Assembly (NCBI GenBank): GCA_017625835.1
Contig: JAGAKF010000041.1
Coordinates: 1-49,245, forward strand
Reading direction: 5' to 3'
DNA length: 49,245 nt
Source: Clostridia bacterium
GTDB lineage: Bacteria; Bacillota; Clostridia; Oscillospirales; Acutalibacteraceae
Made by a program: the position numbers and the translations under genes. The notes beneath the pieces are model-generated. The model was given only the letters and a program-made list of their open reading frames with translations. It searched no databases and had not been told where the DNA came from. Of this stretch, positions 6,869 through 16,189 are shown piece by piece (positions within the stretch are counted from its first letter, which is position 1; each line of letters begins with the position of its first letter).

Positions 6869-9478
6869 ATGGCAGAAATGACGCCGATGATGAGACAGTA
6901 TCTTGAGATCAAGAAGAATTATCAGGACACTATTCTCATGTTCAGACTGGGCGATTTTTATGAGATGTTTTTTGACGATGCAAAGACTGTATCCCGTGAG
7001 CTTGAACTTGTTCTGACAGGCAGGGACTGCGGTCAGGAAGAGCGCGCGCCGATGTGCGGTGTGCCTTTCCACAGCGTCGATTCATACATTGCCCGACTTG
7101 TTTCACGAGGCTATAAGGTTGCCATCTGTGAACAAACCGAGGATCCGGCTACGGCAAAGGGGATTGTCAAGCGCGATGTTGTGCGCATTCTCACTCCAGG
7201 TACTGTTATTGAAAGCAGTATGCTCGATGAGTCCAAGAACAATTTCCTTTGCTCAGTATGGCTTAACGGTGCGTCGGCAGGCGTATGCTTTGCCGATGTA
7301 TCAACAGGCGAGCTTAACCTTACACAGATTAACGAAAAAAATCCTGCGAACAAAATTGTCAACGAAATCGGCAGATATATGCCGACGGAAATCCGTTACA
7401 ATTCGCAGGTAATCCGAAGCGATAAAATCCGCGATTTCGTCCGAAACCGTGTTGAATGTACGGCAGACGAAATTGACGAGGCGAAAATAAACGTTGATTA
7501 CAGCCGTCAGGTGATAATCAATCATTTCGGAAAGAGTCTTACGGAACTGGGACTTGAAGGCAACGACGAAGCTGTCTGCGCGCTCGGCGCAACGATCGAC
7601 TACCTTACCGAGGTGCAGAAATCAGGCCTTGATAACATCAAAGAAATTGATTTCTATTCAGACAATCAGTTTATGAAGCTTGACTTCTCGTCAAGAAGAA
7701 ACCTTGAACTTACCGAGACTATGCGTAACCGCGAAAGACGCGGAACGCTTCTCTGGGTTCTTGATAAAACAAAGACTGCGATGGGCAAACGCCTTATAAG
7801 AAGCTGGCTTGAACAGCCTCTTATGAATATTGCGAAGATAAGTAAAAGGCATAATGCCGTTGCAGAGCTTTATGCAGATTCACTCCTTCTCAACAACGAA
7901 ATTGAAAACATAACAAACGTCAGCGATATGGAAAGACTTATGGCGAGAATCGTTTATGAAACGGCAAACGCTAAGGAGCTTCGCTCTCTTCTTTCCACAA
8001 TCAAGCTTCTGCCGGACATCAGAAACTGTATTTCGGGTTGCAAATCAGCCCTTCTTGCAGAAATGTGTTCGAATATCGACTTGCTCGAAGATATCGAACA
8101 GCTTATTGAAAGCGCTATTGACGAAGAACCTCCGTTCACCGTAAGAGAAGGCGGAATGATAAAGGATGGATTTAACGAGGAGCTTGATTCTCTTCGCGAT
8201 ATTGTAAAGAACGGCAAGGGTTACATTGCCGCCGTTCAGCAGACGGAACAGGAAAAAACAGGTATCAAGAAACTTAAAATCGGATATAACCGCGTCTTCG
8301 GTTACTACATTGAAATCCCGAATTCGTTTAAGGAGCTTGTGCCTGAAGAATATATCAGAAAGCAGACTCTTGCAAACTGCGAAAGATACATAACGAGCGA
8401 GCTCAAAGAGCTTGAATCCAAGGTGCTCGGCGCTCAGGAAAGAATAGTTAAGCTCGAGTATGAAATCTTCGTGCAGGTAAGAAACCGTGTTGCACAGGAG
8501 CTTTACAGAATTCAGAAAACAGCTCATGCCGTTGCAACAATTGATGCTCTCTGCTCATTTGCAAATGTCGCTCTCAAAAATAACTATACCTGCCCTCAGA
8601 TGACCGACGGGCACGAAATAATTATCAAAGACGGCAGACATCCTGTCGTTGAAAAAATGGTCAAGGATACACCCTTTGTGCCGAACGATACGATGCTTGA
8701 CTGCCGCGAAAACAGATGCGCAATAATAACAGGACCTAATATGGCGGGTAAGTCGACTTATATGCGTCAGGTAGCGTTGATTGTCCTTATGGCGCAGTGC
8801 GGAAGCTTTGTTCCAGCATCAAGCGCACAGATCAGCATAGTCGACAGTATCTTTACTCGAGTTGGTGCCTCGGATGACCTTGCATCGGGCCAGTCAACGT
8901 TTATGGTTGAAATGAGCGAGGTTGCCAACATCCTCTCAAATGCAACGCAGAACAGCCTTCTTATCTTTGACGAAATCGGCAGAGGTACTTCTACATTTGA
9001 CGGTATGAGTATCGCTCGTGCGGTGCTCGAATATGCCGCAGATTCAAAGAAGCTCGGCGCAAAAACTCTCTTTGCAACTCATTACCACGAGCTGACCGAG
9101 CTTGAGGGTGAAATCGATGGTGCAAAGAATTACAACATCGCAGTAAAAAAACGCGGCGATGACATAACATTCCTTCGCCGTATTGTCCGCGGAGGTGCAG
9201 ACGGCAGCTACGGTATCGAAGTTGCGAAGCTTGCAGGTGTACCGAACGCCGTCGTAAACAGAGCAAAAGCTATCCTCAAAGAGCTTGAAGAAAAAGGCGT
9301 TGTTACAGTCGTAAGAACAGTCGAAGCTCCGAAAGAGGAAGAAATGCAGCTTTCCTTCGGCTCGAATGCAAGCAACGAAATCGTTGAAAAGCTCAGGTCG
9401 GTTGATGTCAACACATTAACTCCGATCGAAGCTTTGCAGATGCTCTATGAGCTTAAAAAGGAAGCAGAAAAAGTATAA
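6869..9478 (+). CDS. mutS: DNA mismatch repair protein MutS
   Basis: MutS (869 residues) recognises base mismatches and small loops and recruits MutL. The mismatch-reading Phe-X-Glu is at F30-Y31-E32 in GDFYEMF. The core and clamp domains occupy the middle, and the C-terminal ATPase has Walker A GPNMAGKST near residues 622-630 and Walker B LLIFDEIGRGTS. Length is typical of MutS1. GAGGTG precedes the ATG. mutL follows after 24 bp, so the two are probably cotranscribed. Confidence 0.98.
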   Translation: MAEMTPMMRQYLEIKKNYQDTILMFRLGDFYEMFFDDAKTVSRELELVLTGRDCGQEERAPMCGVPFHSVDSYIARLVSRGYKVAICEQTEDPATAKGIVKRDVVRILTPGTVIESSMLDESKNNFLCSVWLNGASAGVCFADVSTGELNLTQINEKNPANKIVNEIGRYMPTEIRYNSQVIRSDKIRDFVRNRVECTADEIDEAKINVDYSRQVIINHFGKSLTELGLEGNDEAVCALGATIDYLTEVQKSGLDNIKEIDFYSDNQFMKLDFSSRRNLELTETMRNRERRGTLLWVLDKTKTAMGKRLIRSWLEQPLMNIAKISKRHNAVAELYADSLLLNNEIENITNVSDMERLMARIVYETANAKELRSLLSTIKLLPDIRNCISGCKSALLAEMCSNIDLLEDIEQLIESAIDEEPPFTVREGGMIKDGFNEELDSLRDIVKNGKGYIAAVQQTEQEKTGIKKLKIGYNRVFGYYIEIPNSFKELVPEEYIRKQTLANCERYITSELKELESKVLGAQERIVKLEYEIFVQVRNRVAQELYRIQKTAHAVATIDALCSFANVALKNNYTCPQMTDGHEIIIKDGRHPVVEKMVKDTPFVPNDTMLDCRENRCAIITGPNMAGKSTYMRQVALIVLMAQCGSFVPASSAQISIVDSIFTRVGASDDLASGQSTFMVEMSEVANILSNATQNSLLIFDEIGRGTSTFDGMSIARAVLEYAADSKKLGAKTLFATHYHELTELEGEIDGAKNYNIAVKKRGDDITFLRRIVRGGADGSYGIEVAKLAGVPNAVVNRAKAILKELEEKGVVTVVRTVEAPKEEEMQLSFGSNASNEIVEKLRSVDVNTLTPIEALQMLYELKKEAEKV

Positions 9479-9502
9479 CAAGCATAACAAGGCGGTGATT
9501 CA

Positions 9503-11509
9503 GTGCCTCAGATAAATATATTACCAAAACATATCGCTGAGCTTATTGCAGCAGGTGAGGTGGTTGAAAGACCTGCCTCAATCGTAAAAGAAATAATGGA
9601 AAACGCCATTGACGCAGGCGCTGATAAAATCACTCTTGAAATTCAGCGCGGCGGAATAACATATATCCGTATAACCGATAACGGTTGCGGTATTGAAAGA
9701 AACGATGTCCGAAAGGCATTCATAAGCCACGCGACAAGCAAGATCTCAAACGAAAACGACCTTAATTCAATTCTCACTCTCGGATTCCGCGGTGAAGCAC
9801 TTGCTTCAATAGCGGCAGTTTCAAGAGTTGAAATGATGACACGTGCGAAAGGCGAGGATATCGGCACACGTTATTGCATCGAAGGTGGAGAAGAAATCCT
9901 TCTTGACGATGCAGGCTGCCCCGAAGGAACAACCCTTATCGTAAGGGATATTTTCTACAACACTCCCGCAAGAATGAAATTCCTCAAAAAGGACGTGACG
10001 GAAGCTAATGCGGTCGCAGGAATCGTGGATAGGATAGCTCTTTCACATCCCGAAGTTAGCATCAGATTTATCCGCGACGGCAAGGATGCGATGTTCACAA
10101 CGGGCGACGGAAAGCTTGAAAGTGCGATTTACAACGTCCTCGGCAAGGAGTTTGCCTCAACTCTCATTCCTGCAGAGTACGAGCTTGAGGGAATAAAGGT
10201 CAGCGGTTTTATTTCAAAACCCTTTAATGCACGTCCGAACAGAACAATGCAGTTTTTCTTCCTCAATAACAGATTTATCAAAACGCGTACAGGTCTGGTT
10301 GCGCTCGAGGAAGCTTATAAAAATCAGATTATGGTAGGAAAGTTTCCTGCCTGCGTACTCAATATTCAGGCGAATGCACAGAGCGTTGATGTCAATGTGC
10401 ATCCTGCAAAAACTGAAGTCCGTTTTGCAAACGAAAAGCAGATTTTCAATGCGGTTTATTACTGTGCAAAATCTGCCCTCACCGAAGGTGACAGCAGGGT
10501 GCAGGCGAATATTCAGCACAAACAAAATCAATTTGTCCGGAAGCAGTATATGCCGCAACCCGTTGAGGCAAAGCAAATCAGAATTTATGAGCAGCAGCTC
10601 GAAAAGGTCTCAAAAGAGGACTTCTGGAAAAAGACAACAGCGGATGAGTTTAGAACTTCCGTGCCTGAAAAAAAGCAGGATAATCCCGTTGTTCAAAAGC
10701 ATATTATAAGGGACGAATCGACCTTTACGGTTGAAAAGGATGAAGTCGATCTTATCCCGTCCGTGCCCATTATAAAAACGGAACCGACTGTTGAAGTAAA
10801 AGAAGAAACTGTTGTTGTTTCGATACCTGAAGAAAAACCGCAAGCTGTGGAGGCTGAAATAGTTCTTCCTGAGCCGAATGTGGTGGAAGAAAAGGAAACC
10901 GTTTCATTTGCGGTGGTTGAGGAAAAAGAGGTTGAGGAAGCTGAACCGTACAGAGTTATAGGTGAAGCCTTTAAAACTTACATTCTCGTAGAGCAGGGCG
11001 AAAAACTTCTTCTTATCGACAAGCACGCGGCACACGAAAGGATGCTCTTTGAAAAATACAGAGCTTCACAGGATGCGATCGAAACGCAGATGCTTCTTGT
11101 GCCCGTAACGGTTACGTTAAGTAAGGAAGAATATTCTGCCGTGCTTGATAATCTCGAGCTTCTTTCAAAAGCAGGTTACTCAGTCGAGGATTTCGGCAGC
11201 GGCATGGTGATTCTCAACGAATGTCCGACGGCTGTGGCGGACTCGGATCTCGCTTCAATCGTTATGGAGCTCGCAGGATATCTTGCGGACAACAGAAAAG
11301 AAATAATCCCCGAAAAGCTGGATTGGATTTATCATTCAACAGCTTGCAGGGCGGCAATAAAAGCAGGGGACAGAACTTCAGCATTTGAGCTTAACTCCTT
11401 TGTTGAAAAGCTTCTTAACAGCCCCGATATCCGTTACTGTCCTCACGGCAGACCTGTACTTATCGAGCTTACAAAACGTGATATCGAAAAGAATTTCGGT
11501 AGAATTTAA
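9503..11509 (+). CDS. mutL: DNA mismatch repair endonuclease MutL
   Basis: MutL (668 residues) couples mismatch recognition to strand cutting. The N-terminal GHKL ATPase shows ENAIDAGA, DNGCGI, ATSKI and GFRGEALASI. A low-complexity acidic linker rich in Glu and Val spans about residues 395-485. The C-terminal domain has the endonuclease motif DKHAAHERMLFE beginning at residue 506, plus ACRAAIKAG (about 614) and CPHGRP (about 646), the metal-site motifs of Gram-positive endonucleolytic MutL. It starts at GTG 9503 with a GGCGGTGA ribosome-binding region. No mutH is expected with this type. Confidence 0.97.
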   Translation: MPQINILPKHIAELIAAGEVVERPASIVKEIMENAIDAGADKITLEIQRGGITYIRITDNGCGIERNDVRKAFISHATSKISNENDLNSILTLGFRGEALASIAAVSRVEMMTRAKGEDIGTRYCIEGGEEILLDDAGCPEGTTLIVRDIFYNTPARMKFLKKDVTEANAVAGIVDRIALSHPEVSIRFIRDGKDAMFTTGDGKLESAIYNVLGKEFASTLIPAEYELEGIKVSGFISKPFNARPNRTMQFFFLNNRFIKTRTGLVALEEAYKNQIMVGKFPACVLNIQANAQSVDVNVHPAKTEVRFANEKQIFNAVYYCAKSALTEGDSRVQANIQHKQNQFVRKQYMPQPVEAKQIRIYEQQLEKVSKEDFWKKTTADEFRTSVPEKKQDNPVVQKHIIRDESTFTVEKDEVDLIPSVPIIKTEPTVEVKEETVVVSIPEEKPQAVEAEIVLPEPNVVEEKETVSFAVVEEKEVEEAEPYRVIGEAFKTYILVEQGEKLLLIDKHAAHERMLFEKYRASQDAIETQMLLVPVTVTLSKEEYSAVLDNLELLSKAGYSVEDFGSGMVILNECPTAVADSDLASIVMELAGYLADNRKEIIPEKLDWIYHSTACRAAIKAGDRTSAFELNSFVEKLLNSPDIRYCPHGRPVLIELTKRDIEKNFGRI

Positions 11510-11532
11510 CTGATAAAAAGGAGATGATCGGA

Positions 11533-12477
11533 TTGAATAAAATACCCGTTATTGCTGTCGTCGGACCGACTGCGTCAGGTAAATCCGATCTCGCCGTGGA
11601 AATCTGCCTTGAATTTAACGGAGAAGCCGTGTCTGCCGACTCTATGCAGATTTATAAAGGTCTCGATATTTCGACCGCCAAGCCGACGGAGGAAGAGAAA
11701 AAAGGAATCCCGCACCATATGATGGATTTTCTTGATAATACCGAATCTTTCAGCGTCGCGGAATACCAGAAGCTTGCAGGCGAATGCATCCGTGATATTC
11801 ATTCTCGCGGCAAACTTCCCGTAATTGTCGGCGGAACAGGACTTTATATCGACACGCTTCTTAATAACATACAGCTTACGGAAGATTCTTTCAATGAAGC
11901 AATCCGTGAAAAGCTTCTCGCTCGGGCAGAGAATGAGGGTATAGAAAGTCTTTTGGATGAGCTGCGAGAAATTGATCCGGAGTATGCCGGAAAGATGCAC
12001 CCGAACAATATCAAAAGAATTGTCAGGGCATTGGAAGTGTGGTATTCATCGGGCGTAACAATGACAGAACAGATCGAAAATTCACGTGCTGAAAGCCCGT
12101 ACGACGTATGTTTTATCGGCCTTGATGCGCAGGACAGAGATTTCCTTTACGAAAGAATTAACCGCCGTGTGAGCATAATGCTTGAAAACGGACTTGAAGC
12201 AGAGGCTAAAGACTATCTTTCGCAGAAGAATACTGCAACTTCATCGCAGGCAATCGGCTGTAAGGAATTGAAACCGTATTTTGACGGAGAAATTTCACTC
12301 AGTGAGGCTGCTGATAATTTAAGGCAGGCGACAAGAAGATATGCAAAAAGACAGCTCACGTGGTTCAGAAGAAACAAAGAAATCAACTGGATTATGATTG
12401 ATAAATACGAGTCAAAAACACAGATGATCAACGAAGCATTTGAAATAATAAGAAAAAGGAAAGGGGAAAAACAATGA
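11533..12477 (+). CDS. miaA: tRNA dimethylallyltransferase MiaA
   Basis: MiaA transfers dimethylallyl from DMAPP to adenine 37 of tRNAs, the substrate for MiaB in the same block. The P-loop GPTASGKS is near the N-terminus, followed by the DSMQIYKGLDISTAKP and GGTGLYIDTL motifs and the C-terminal RRYAKRQLTWFR typical of the family. The start is chosen at TTG 11533: AAGGAG at 11518-11523 is 9 bp away, whereas the in-frame ATG at 11524 touches the ribosome-binding site. This gives 314 residues. Its stop overlaps the ATG of the HlyD-like gene (ATGA), suggesting translational coupling. Confidence 0.96.
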   Translation: MNKIPVIAVVGPTASGKSDLAVEICLEFNGEAVSADSMQIYKGLDISTAKPTEEEKKGIPHHMMDFLDNTESFSVAEYQKLAGECIRDIHSRGKLPVIVGGTGLYIDTLLNNIQLTEDSFNEAIREKLLARAENEGIESLLDELREIDPEYAGKMHPNNIKRIVRALEVWYSSGVTMTEQIENSRAESPYDVCFIGLDAQDRDFLYERINRRVSIMLENGLEAEAKDYLSQKNTATSSQAIGCKELKPYFDGEISLSEAADNLRQATRRYAKRQLTWFRRNKEINWIMIDKYESKTQMINEAFEIIRKRKGEKQ

Positions 12478-13772
12478 TAAAAGATAAAAAATGGCTTAAT
12501 ACGATTTGTATGCTTATAATAGTTGCCGTTATGGTTTACCTCTTTCAGGACGTTTTCAAAACAAATATGAACCGATACGAAACCGAACTCGCCGATGAGG
12601 TTACTGTTCAGGATGTTGTAAATCTCGATGCATTTATCGTCCGCGACGAGCAGTATATAAAAGAGGCTTCAAAAGGCATTTTTGTTCCCCTTGTATCCGA
12701 CGGTGACCGTGTTGCAAGCGGTGACGCTGTTGCAAGAGTATGTAAGGATGAGAAAGAAGCTGCTGCCTTTGCAGAGCTTGAAGAAGCAAGGAAAATACGT
12801 GACCGCTACGTAAGACTCAGCGAGCAGACAGAGCTTGACGCGCTTGATATGCAGAAGCTCAACAAGGATATCGACAGCGCATATTCAAAGTTCCTAACCC
12901 TGACGAATTCAAGGGATTACAGCGGACTTAAGGACTGCATCAACGAGCTTGAGGATTCCCTTGCAAGTAAGCAGGTTCTTAAAGACGGTACAATAAATAT
13001 CGACTCAAAGATTGAGGCTCTTGACAAGCGTATTACAGAGCTCGAAGCCAAAAACATATCAACCGACAATGTTCTGGCTCCGCTTTCAGGATATTATATC
13101 AATAACATTGACGGTTGTGAGACAACAATAAAATACGATGAAATTTCGAAAATAACGGTTTCTGGCGTTGAAAACGCATTGAAAGCTACACCCTCAACCG
13201 GTATCGATAAAACAGGAAAAATCGTGGCAAGCTATAAGTGGTATATCGTTGCCAACGTTGAAAGCAAGTATTCAAAGCTTCTGGAAAAGGGTGATTTTCT
13301 GAAGGTAAATATCCCCGAGTACGGATATGAAAACGTAACTGTTGTTGTAGAATATATTTCTGCAGAAAAGGACGGAAAAATTGCTGTTGCTCTTTCGTGC
13401 AATGCGATGAATGAAACGTATGCGAATATGCGTATTGAAAGAGTCGAGCTTGTAGTCGGAGAGCATACCGGCTACAAGGTAAAAACAAGTGCAATCCACA
13501 CTTACGATCCTTCAGCTCAGACAACGACAAACAATAAAAATGATGAAACAACGTCAACCACAACAACAGCAAAACCCGAAAAAATGACGGTAGTTTATAT
13601 CCTCAGAGGAAACGTGATGAATGCCCGCAGAGTAGAGGTAATCTACACCGACGGTGATTATTCAATCGTCAGAAGCGATTCTGAATCTTCGCAGGGAATA
13701 AAACCGATCAAAAGATACGATGAAGTAATTGTGAAAGGCAGGGACCTTAAAAATGGACGAAGCATTGGTTAA
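12474..13772 (+). CDS. HlyD-like membrane-anchored protein in the division cluster
   Basis: A 432-residue protein with a short cytoplasmic N-terminus and one membrane segment at about residues 9-28. It then has a split lipoyl/barrel-sandwich-like region (about 50-95 and 195-215) around a coiled-coil hairpin (about 95-190), resembling HlyD/MacA-type adaptors. A Thr/Asn-rich linker near residues 345-365 precedes a small C-terminal beta domain. Adaptor proteins normally bridge to an outer membrane, which this organism should lack, and no exporter gene is next to it. It overlaps miaA by 4 bp and yggS by 20 bp, tying it to the yggS-sepF-divIVA group. A structural or septal role is plausible but inferred. 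Confidence 0.75.
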   Translation: MIKDKKWLNTICMLIIVAVMVYLFQDVFKTNMNRYETELADEVTVQDVVNLDAFIVRDEQYIKEASKGIFVPLVSDGDRVASGDAVARVCKDEKEAAAFAELEEARKIRDRYVRLSEQTELDALDMQKLNKDIDSAYSKFLTLTNSRDYSGLKDCINELEDSLASKQVLKDGTINIDSKIEALDKRITELEAKNISTDNVLAPLSGYYINNIDGCETTIKYDEISKITVSGVENALKATPSTGIDKTGKIVASYKWYIVANVESKYSKLLEKGDFLKVNIPEYGYENVTVVVEYISAEKDGKIAVALSCNAMNETYANMRIERVELVVGEHTGYKVKTSAIHTYDPSAQTTTNNKNDETTSTTTTAKPEKMTVVYILRGNVMNARRVEVIYTDGDYSIVRSDSESSQGIKPIKRYDEVIVKGRDLKNGRSIG

Positions 13773-14475
13773 ACAGCGTTTTCACGATATAGAAGAAAAC
13801 TATAAAACAATCAAAGAAAATATCGTGCAGGCGGCACTTAAAAGCGGAAGAAAGCCTGAAGATGTACGCTTTATGGCGGTAACGAAAACCGTCGAAAGTC
13901 TTTATATAAACCACGCCCTTTCTCTTGGCGTTGACCTCATAGGTGAGAACAGAGTTCAGGAGTTTCTGGGCAAACGTGACGAGCTCAATCTTAACGGTGT
14001 CGAAAAGCACCTCATAGGCCATCTGCAGACAAATAAAGTCCGTCAGATTGTCGGAGAAGTTGATATGATCGACGGTGTTGACAGCATTAAGGTAGCCAAA
14101 GAAATAGGCAAAGTTTCGCAGAAAAAGGGAATAATAACCGATGTGCTGGTCGAGGTTAATATCGGCGGTGAAGAAAGCAAATTCGGCCTTGATCCCGTAA
14201 AGCTGGATGAAACAGTTTGCGAAATGGCTGAGATTGACGGAATCAGAATATGCGGTCTTATGGCAATTCCTCCGATTTGTACCGATGAGGAAGAAAATCG
14301 CAAATTTTTTTCAAATATGTATACAATGTTCCTTGACATAAAGGCAAAAAAATTGGATAATGTTAATATGAATATTCTGTCCATGGGAATGTCTGATGAC
14401 TATGTGAGCGCAATTCTTGAAGGCTCAACAATGGTCAGAGTGGGCTCATCACTTTTTGGCAGAAGAGTATATTAA
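13753..14475 (+). CDS. yggS: PLP-binding protein of the YggS/YlmE family
   Basis: YggS/YlmE/PLPBP proteins are single-domain alanine-racemase-like barrels that bind pyridoxal phosphate and help control free PLP and amino-acid pools; no catalytic reaction is established. The PLP lysine lies in AVTKTVE, with the conserved GENRVQEF and HLIGHLQTNK motifs, and the phosphate-binding SMGMSDDY near the end. The 240-residue length is typical. The start overlaps the preceding gene by 20 bp. As ylmE it sits directly upstream of sepF in most Firmicutes, as here. Confidence 0.95.
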   Translation: MDEALVKQRFHDIEENYKTIKENIVQAALKSGRKPEDVRFMAVTKTVESLYINHALSLGVDLIGENRVQEFLGKRDELNLNGVEKHLIGHLQTNKVRQIVGEVDMIDGVDSIKVAKEIGKVSQKKGIITDVLVEVNIGGEESKFGLDPVKLDETVCEMAEIDGIRICGLMAIPPICTDEEENRKFFSNMYTMFLDIKAKKLDNVNMNILSMGMSDDYVSAILEGSTMVRVGSSLFGRRVY

Positions 14476-14496
14476 AAATAAACGGAGGATTATCAT

Positions 14497-14973
14497 ATGG
14501 GATTTGGTGATAAATTCAAAAATATTTTCAATGTTTCCGAAGAGGAATACTTTGATGATATGGACATTGACGAAAGAGACCGCAGAGACGACGACTATTC
14601 AAAAGACGTAAGAAGCAACAACTTTGGCTTCAACCGTTCACGTAACGAGTCAAGCGAATCAAAGGTTGTTGAAATGCGTTCTTCAGCTCCTGCGGCACCT
14701 GCAGCGAAGGCACACGTTGTTTTCAAAAAGCTTGACAGATACGAGGATGTAGGATCAGTTGCAGACGTTCTTAACGAGAAAAGAATTGTAATTCTCAACC
14801 TTGAAACCTGCCCGAATGACGTTTCAGTCAGAGTTATTGATTTCTTAAGCGGTGTTGCTTATGCAAACGGCGGCGAGATCAAGAGAGTTGCAGGCAGAGC
14901 TTATATCATAACACCGTACAACGTTCCGCTGACAGGCGAACTTCTTGACGGTTTTGATTATTCAAATTATTAA
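14497..14973 (+). CDS. sepF: Cell division protein SepF
   Basis: SepF anchors and bundles FtsZ filaments at the septum. The 158-residue protein begins with an amphipathic membrane-binding helix (GFGDKFKNIFNV), followed by an acidic, disordered linker of about 60 residues. The C-terminal SepF core contains DVLNEKRIVILNLE, VIDFLSGVAYANGG and AYIITPYNV. GGAGG lies about 8 bp before the ATG. The position between yggS and divIVA is the classical dcw-distal arrangement of Firmicutes. Confidence 0.96.
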   Translation: MGFGDKFKNIFNVSEEEYFDDMDIDERDRRDDDYSKDVRSNNFGFNRSRNESSESKVVEMRSSAPAAPAAKAHVVFKKLDRYEDVGSVADVLNEKRIVILNLETCPNDVSVRVIDFLSGVAYANGGEIKRVAGRAYIITPYNVPLTGELLDGFDYSNY

Positions 14974-15007
14974 TAACACGTAGTTTAAAATACAGGAGGT
15001 TAAGCCT

Positions 15008-16189
15008 ATGTTAACACCGGCTAAAATCAAAAACCATCACTTTGAAGCATCGGGACGCAATGCTTATAAGGCAGACAGCGTTGACAGCTTTTTTGAAGAA
15101 GTTGCCGCTTCATATGAGCAGATGTTCCGCGAAAACGGAGAGATGTACAAAAAGATAAGTCTTCTTGCTGAAAGACTTGAAGAGTACAGAAATGACGAGG
15201 ATAATATCCGCAACGCTCTTCTTACAGCTCAGCGTATGTCAGAGCAGATTCAGCGCGAAGCAAGAGAAAAGTCAGATGCAATGCTTTCAGAGGCTCAGGC
15301 AAGAGCAGTGGCTGAAAACGCAAGAATTGATGCACAGACAAACGAAATGATGGCTGCCGCAACTTATCAGGCACAGGCTATAATTGAGGAAGCTAAAAAG
15401 CAGGCTGAAAAGATTATTTACGATGCAACACGCGAATCAAAGGAAGCTGCAATTTCAGCAAGAGACTGGATGATCAAGGAAGAAGCAGCTCTTGAGATGA
15501 TGAAGATCGAAGTAACAAAGTTCAAGAAGCAGATTCTCGATTCTTACAGCCAGCAGCTCGAGCTTATTGAAACAATCCCTGAGATTGTTTACGCACAGAT
15601 CGACGCTGAAAAGGAAGCTGTGGAAGAAGTTGCTCCTGTTGAAGAAGCAGAAGAAGCAGTAGCAGAGGAGCCTGTTGTTGAAGAACCTGCAGTTGAAGAA
15701 GCAGTAGCAGAGGAGCCTGTCATTGCACCGGTAATTGAGCAGGAAGAAGAAGAACTTGTTCAGGAAGATGTCGATGCAGAAGAAGCCGCAGAGGTTGATG
15801 TTGATACATTACAGCAGATGATAGTTGAGACAGAAGACACTGACCTTGAAGAGGAACACGAGGATTACGATGACGATGATGATGATATCATAATTTTCGA
15901 TGAAACACCCGATGAAGGTTTTGTAATTCCAGAGGTTGATGACGGTGCAAGCGACGATCTTGACGCGATTGTCGGATATTTCTCTGAAAACAGCAATCAG
16001 GCTGATATCCCGTTCACAAAACCCGAAAGAAAAGAAGGCGGTTTCAATCTCGACGTTGATAAGGTTTCGACTTATGAAGCAGCCGGTGATATAGAGTTTG
16101 AAGCCGATGAATTTGACGAAGAGTTTGACGATGATGACGACAAAGGTGACGACCTTGCATCAAAGTTCAAGAGCTTCTTCAAAAAATAA
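15008..16189 (+). CDS. divIVA: DivIVA-family protein with long acidic C-terminal extension
   Basis: DivIVA proteins bind curved membrane at poles and septa and recruit division or growth factors. The N-terminal DivIVA domain (about residues 1-60, beginning with LTPAKIKNHHFE) is followed by a coiled coil rich in Ala, Glu and Lys (to about 195). A highly acidic, probably disordered tail (about 196-375) includes runs of aspartate. The last residues, LASKFKSFFKK, look like a short basic amphipathic helix that could touch membrane. At 393 residues it is much longer than Bacillus DivIVA. A ribosome-binding site AGGAGG precedes the ATG. The stop overlaps the lspA start by one base. Confidence 0.93.
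   Translation: MLTPAKIKNHHFEASGRNAYKADSVDSFFEEVAASYEQMFRENGEMYKKISLLAERLEEYRNDEDNIRNALLTAQRMSEQIQREAREKSDAMLSEAQARAVAENARIDAQTNEMMAAATYQAQAIIEEAKKQAEKIIYDATRESKEAAISARDWMIKEEAALEMMKIEVTKFKKQILDSYSQQLELIETIPEIVYAQIDAEKEAVEEVAPVEEAEEAVAEEPVVEEPAVEEAVAEEPVIAPVIEQEEEELVQEDVDAEEAAEVDVDTLQQMIVETEDTDLEEEHEDYDDDDDDIIIFDETPDEGFVIPEVDDGASDDLDAIVGYFSENSNQADIPFTKPERKEGGFNLDVDKVSTYEAAGDIEFEADEFDEEFDDDDDKGDDLASKFKSFFKK
15650..15720 (+). repeat. 26-bp perfect direct repeat inside divIVA
   Basis: The same 26 bases occur at 15650-15675 and 15695-15720, offset by 45 bp (15 codons). They encode the Glu/Val/Ala-rich tandem unit of the acidic tail. The spacing in whole codons means slippage between copies would keep the frame, so tail length may vary between strains. 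Confidence 0.85.

Noticed and set aside
13186-13572. Antisense frames under the HlyD-like gene
   Set aside because: No ribosome-binding sites and the sense frame is continuous and coupled to its neighbours.
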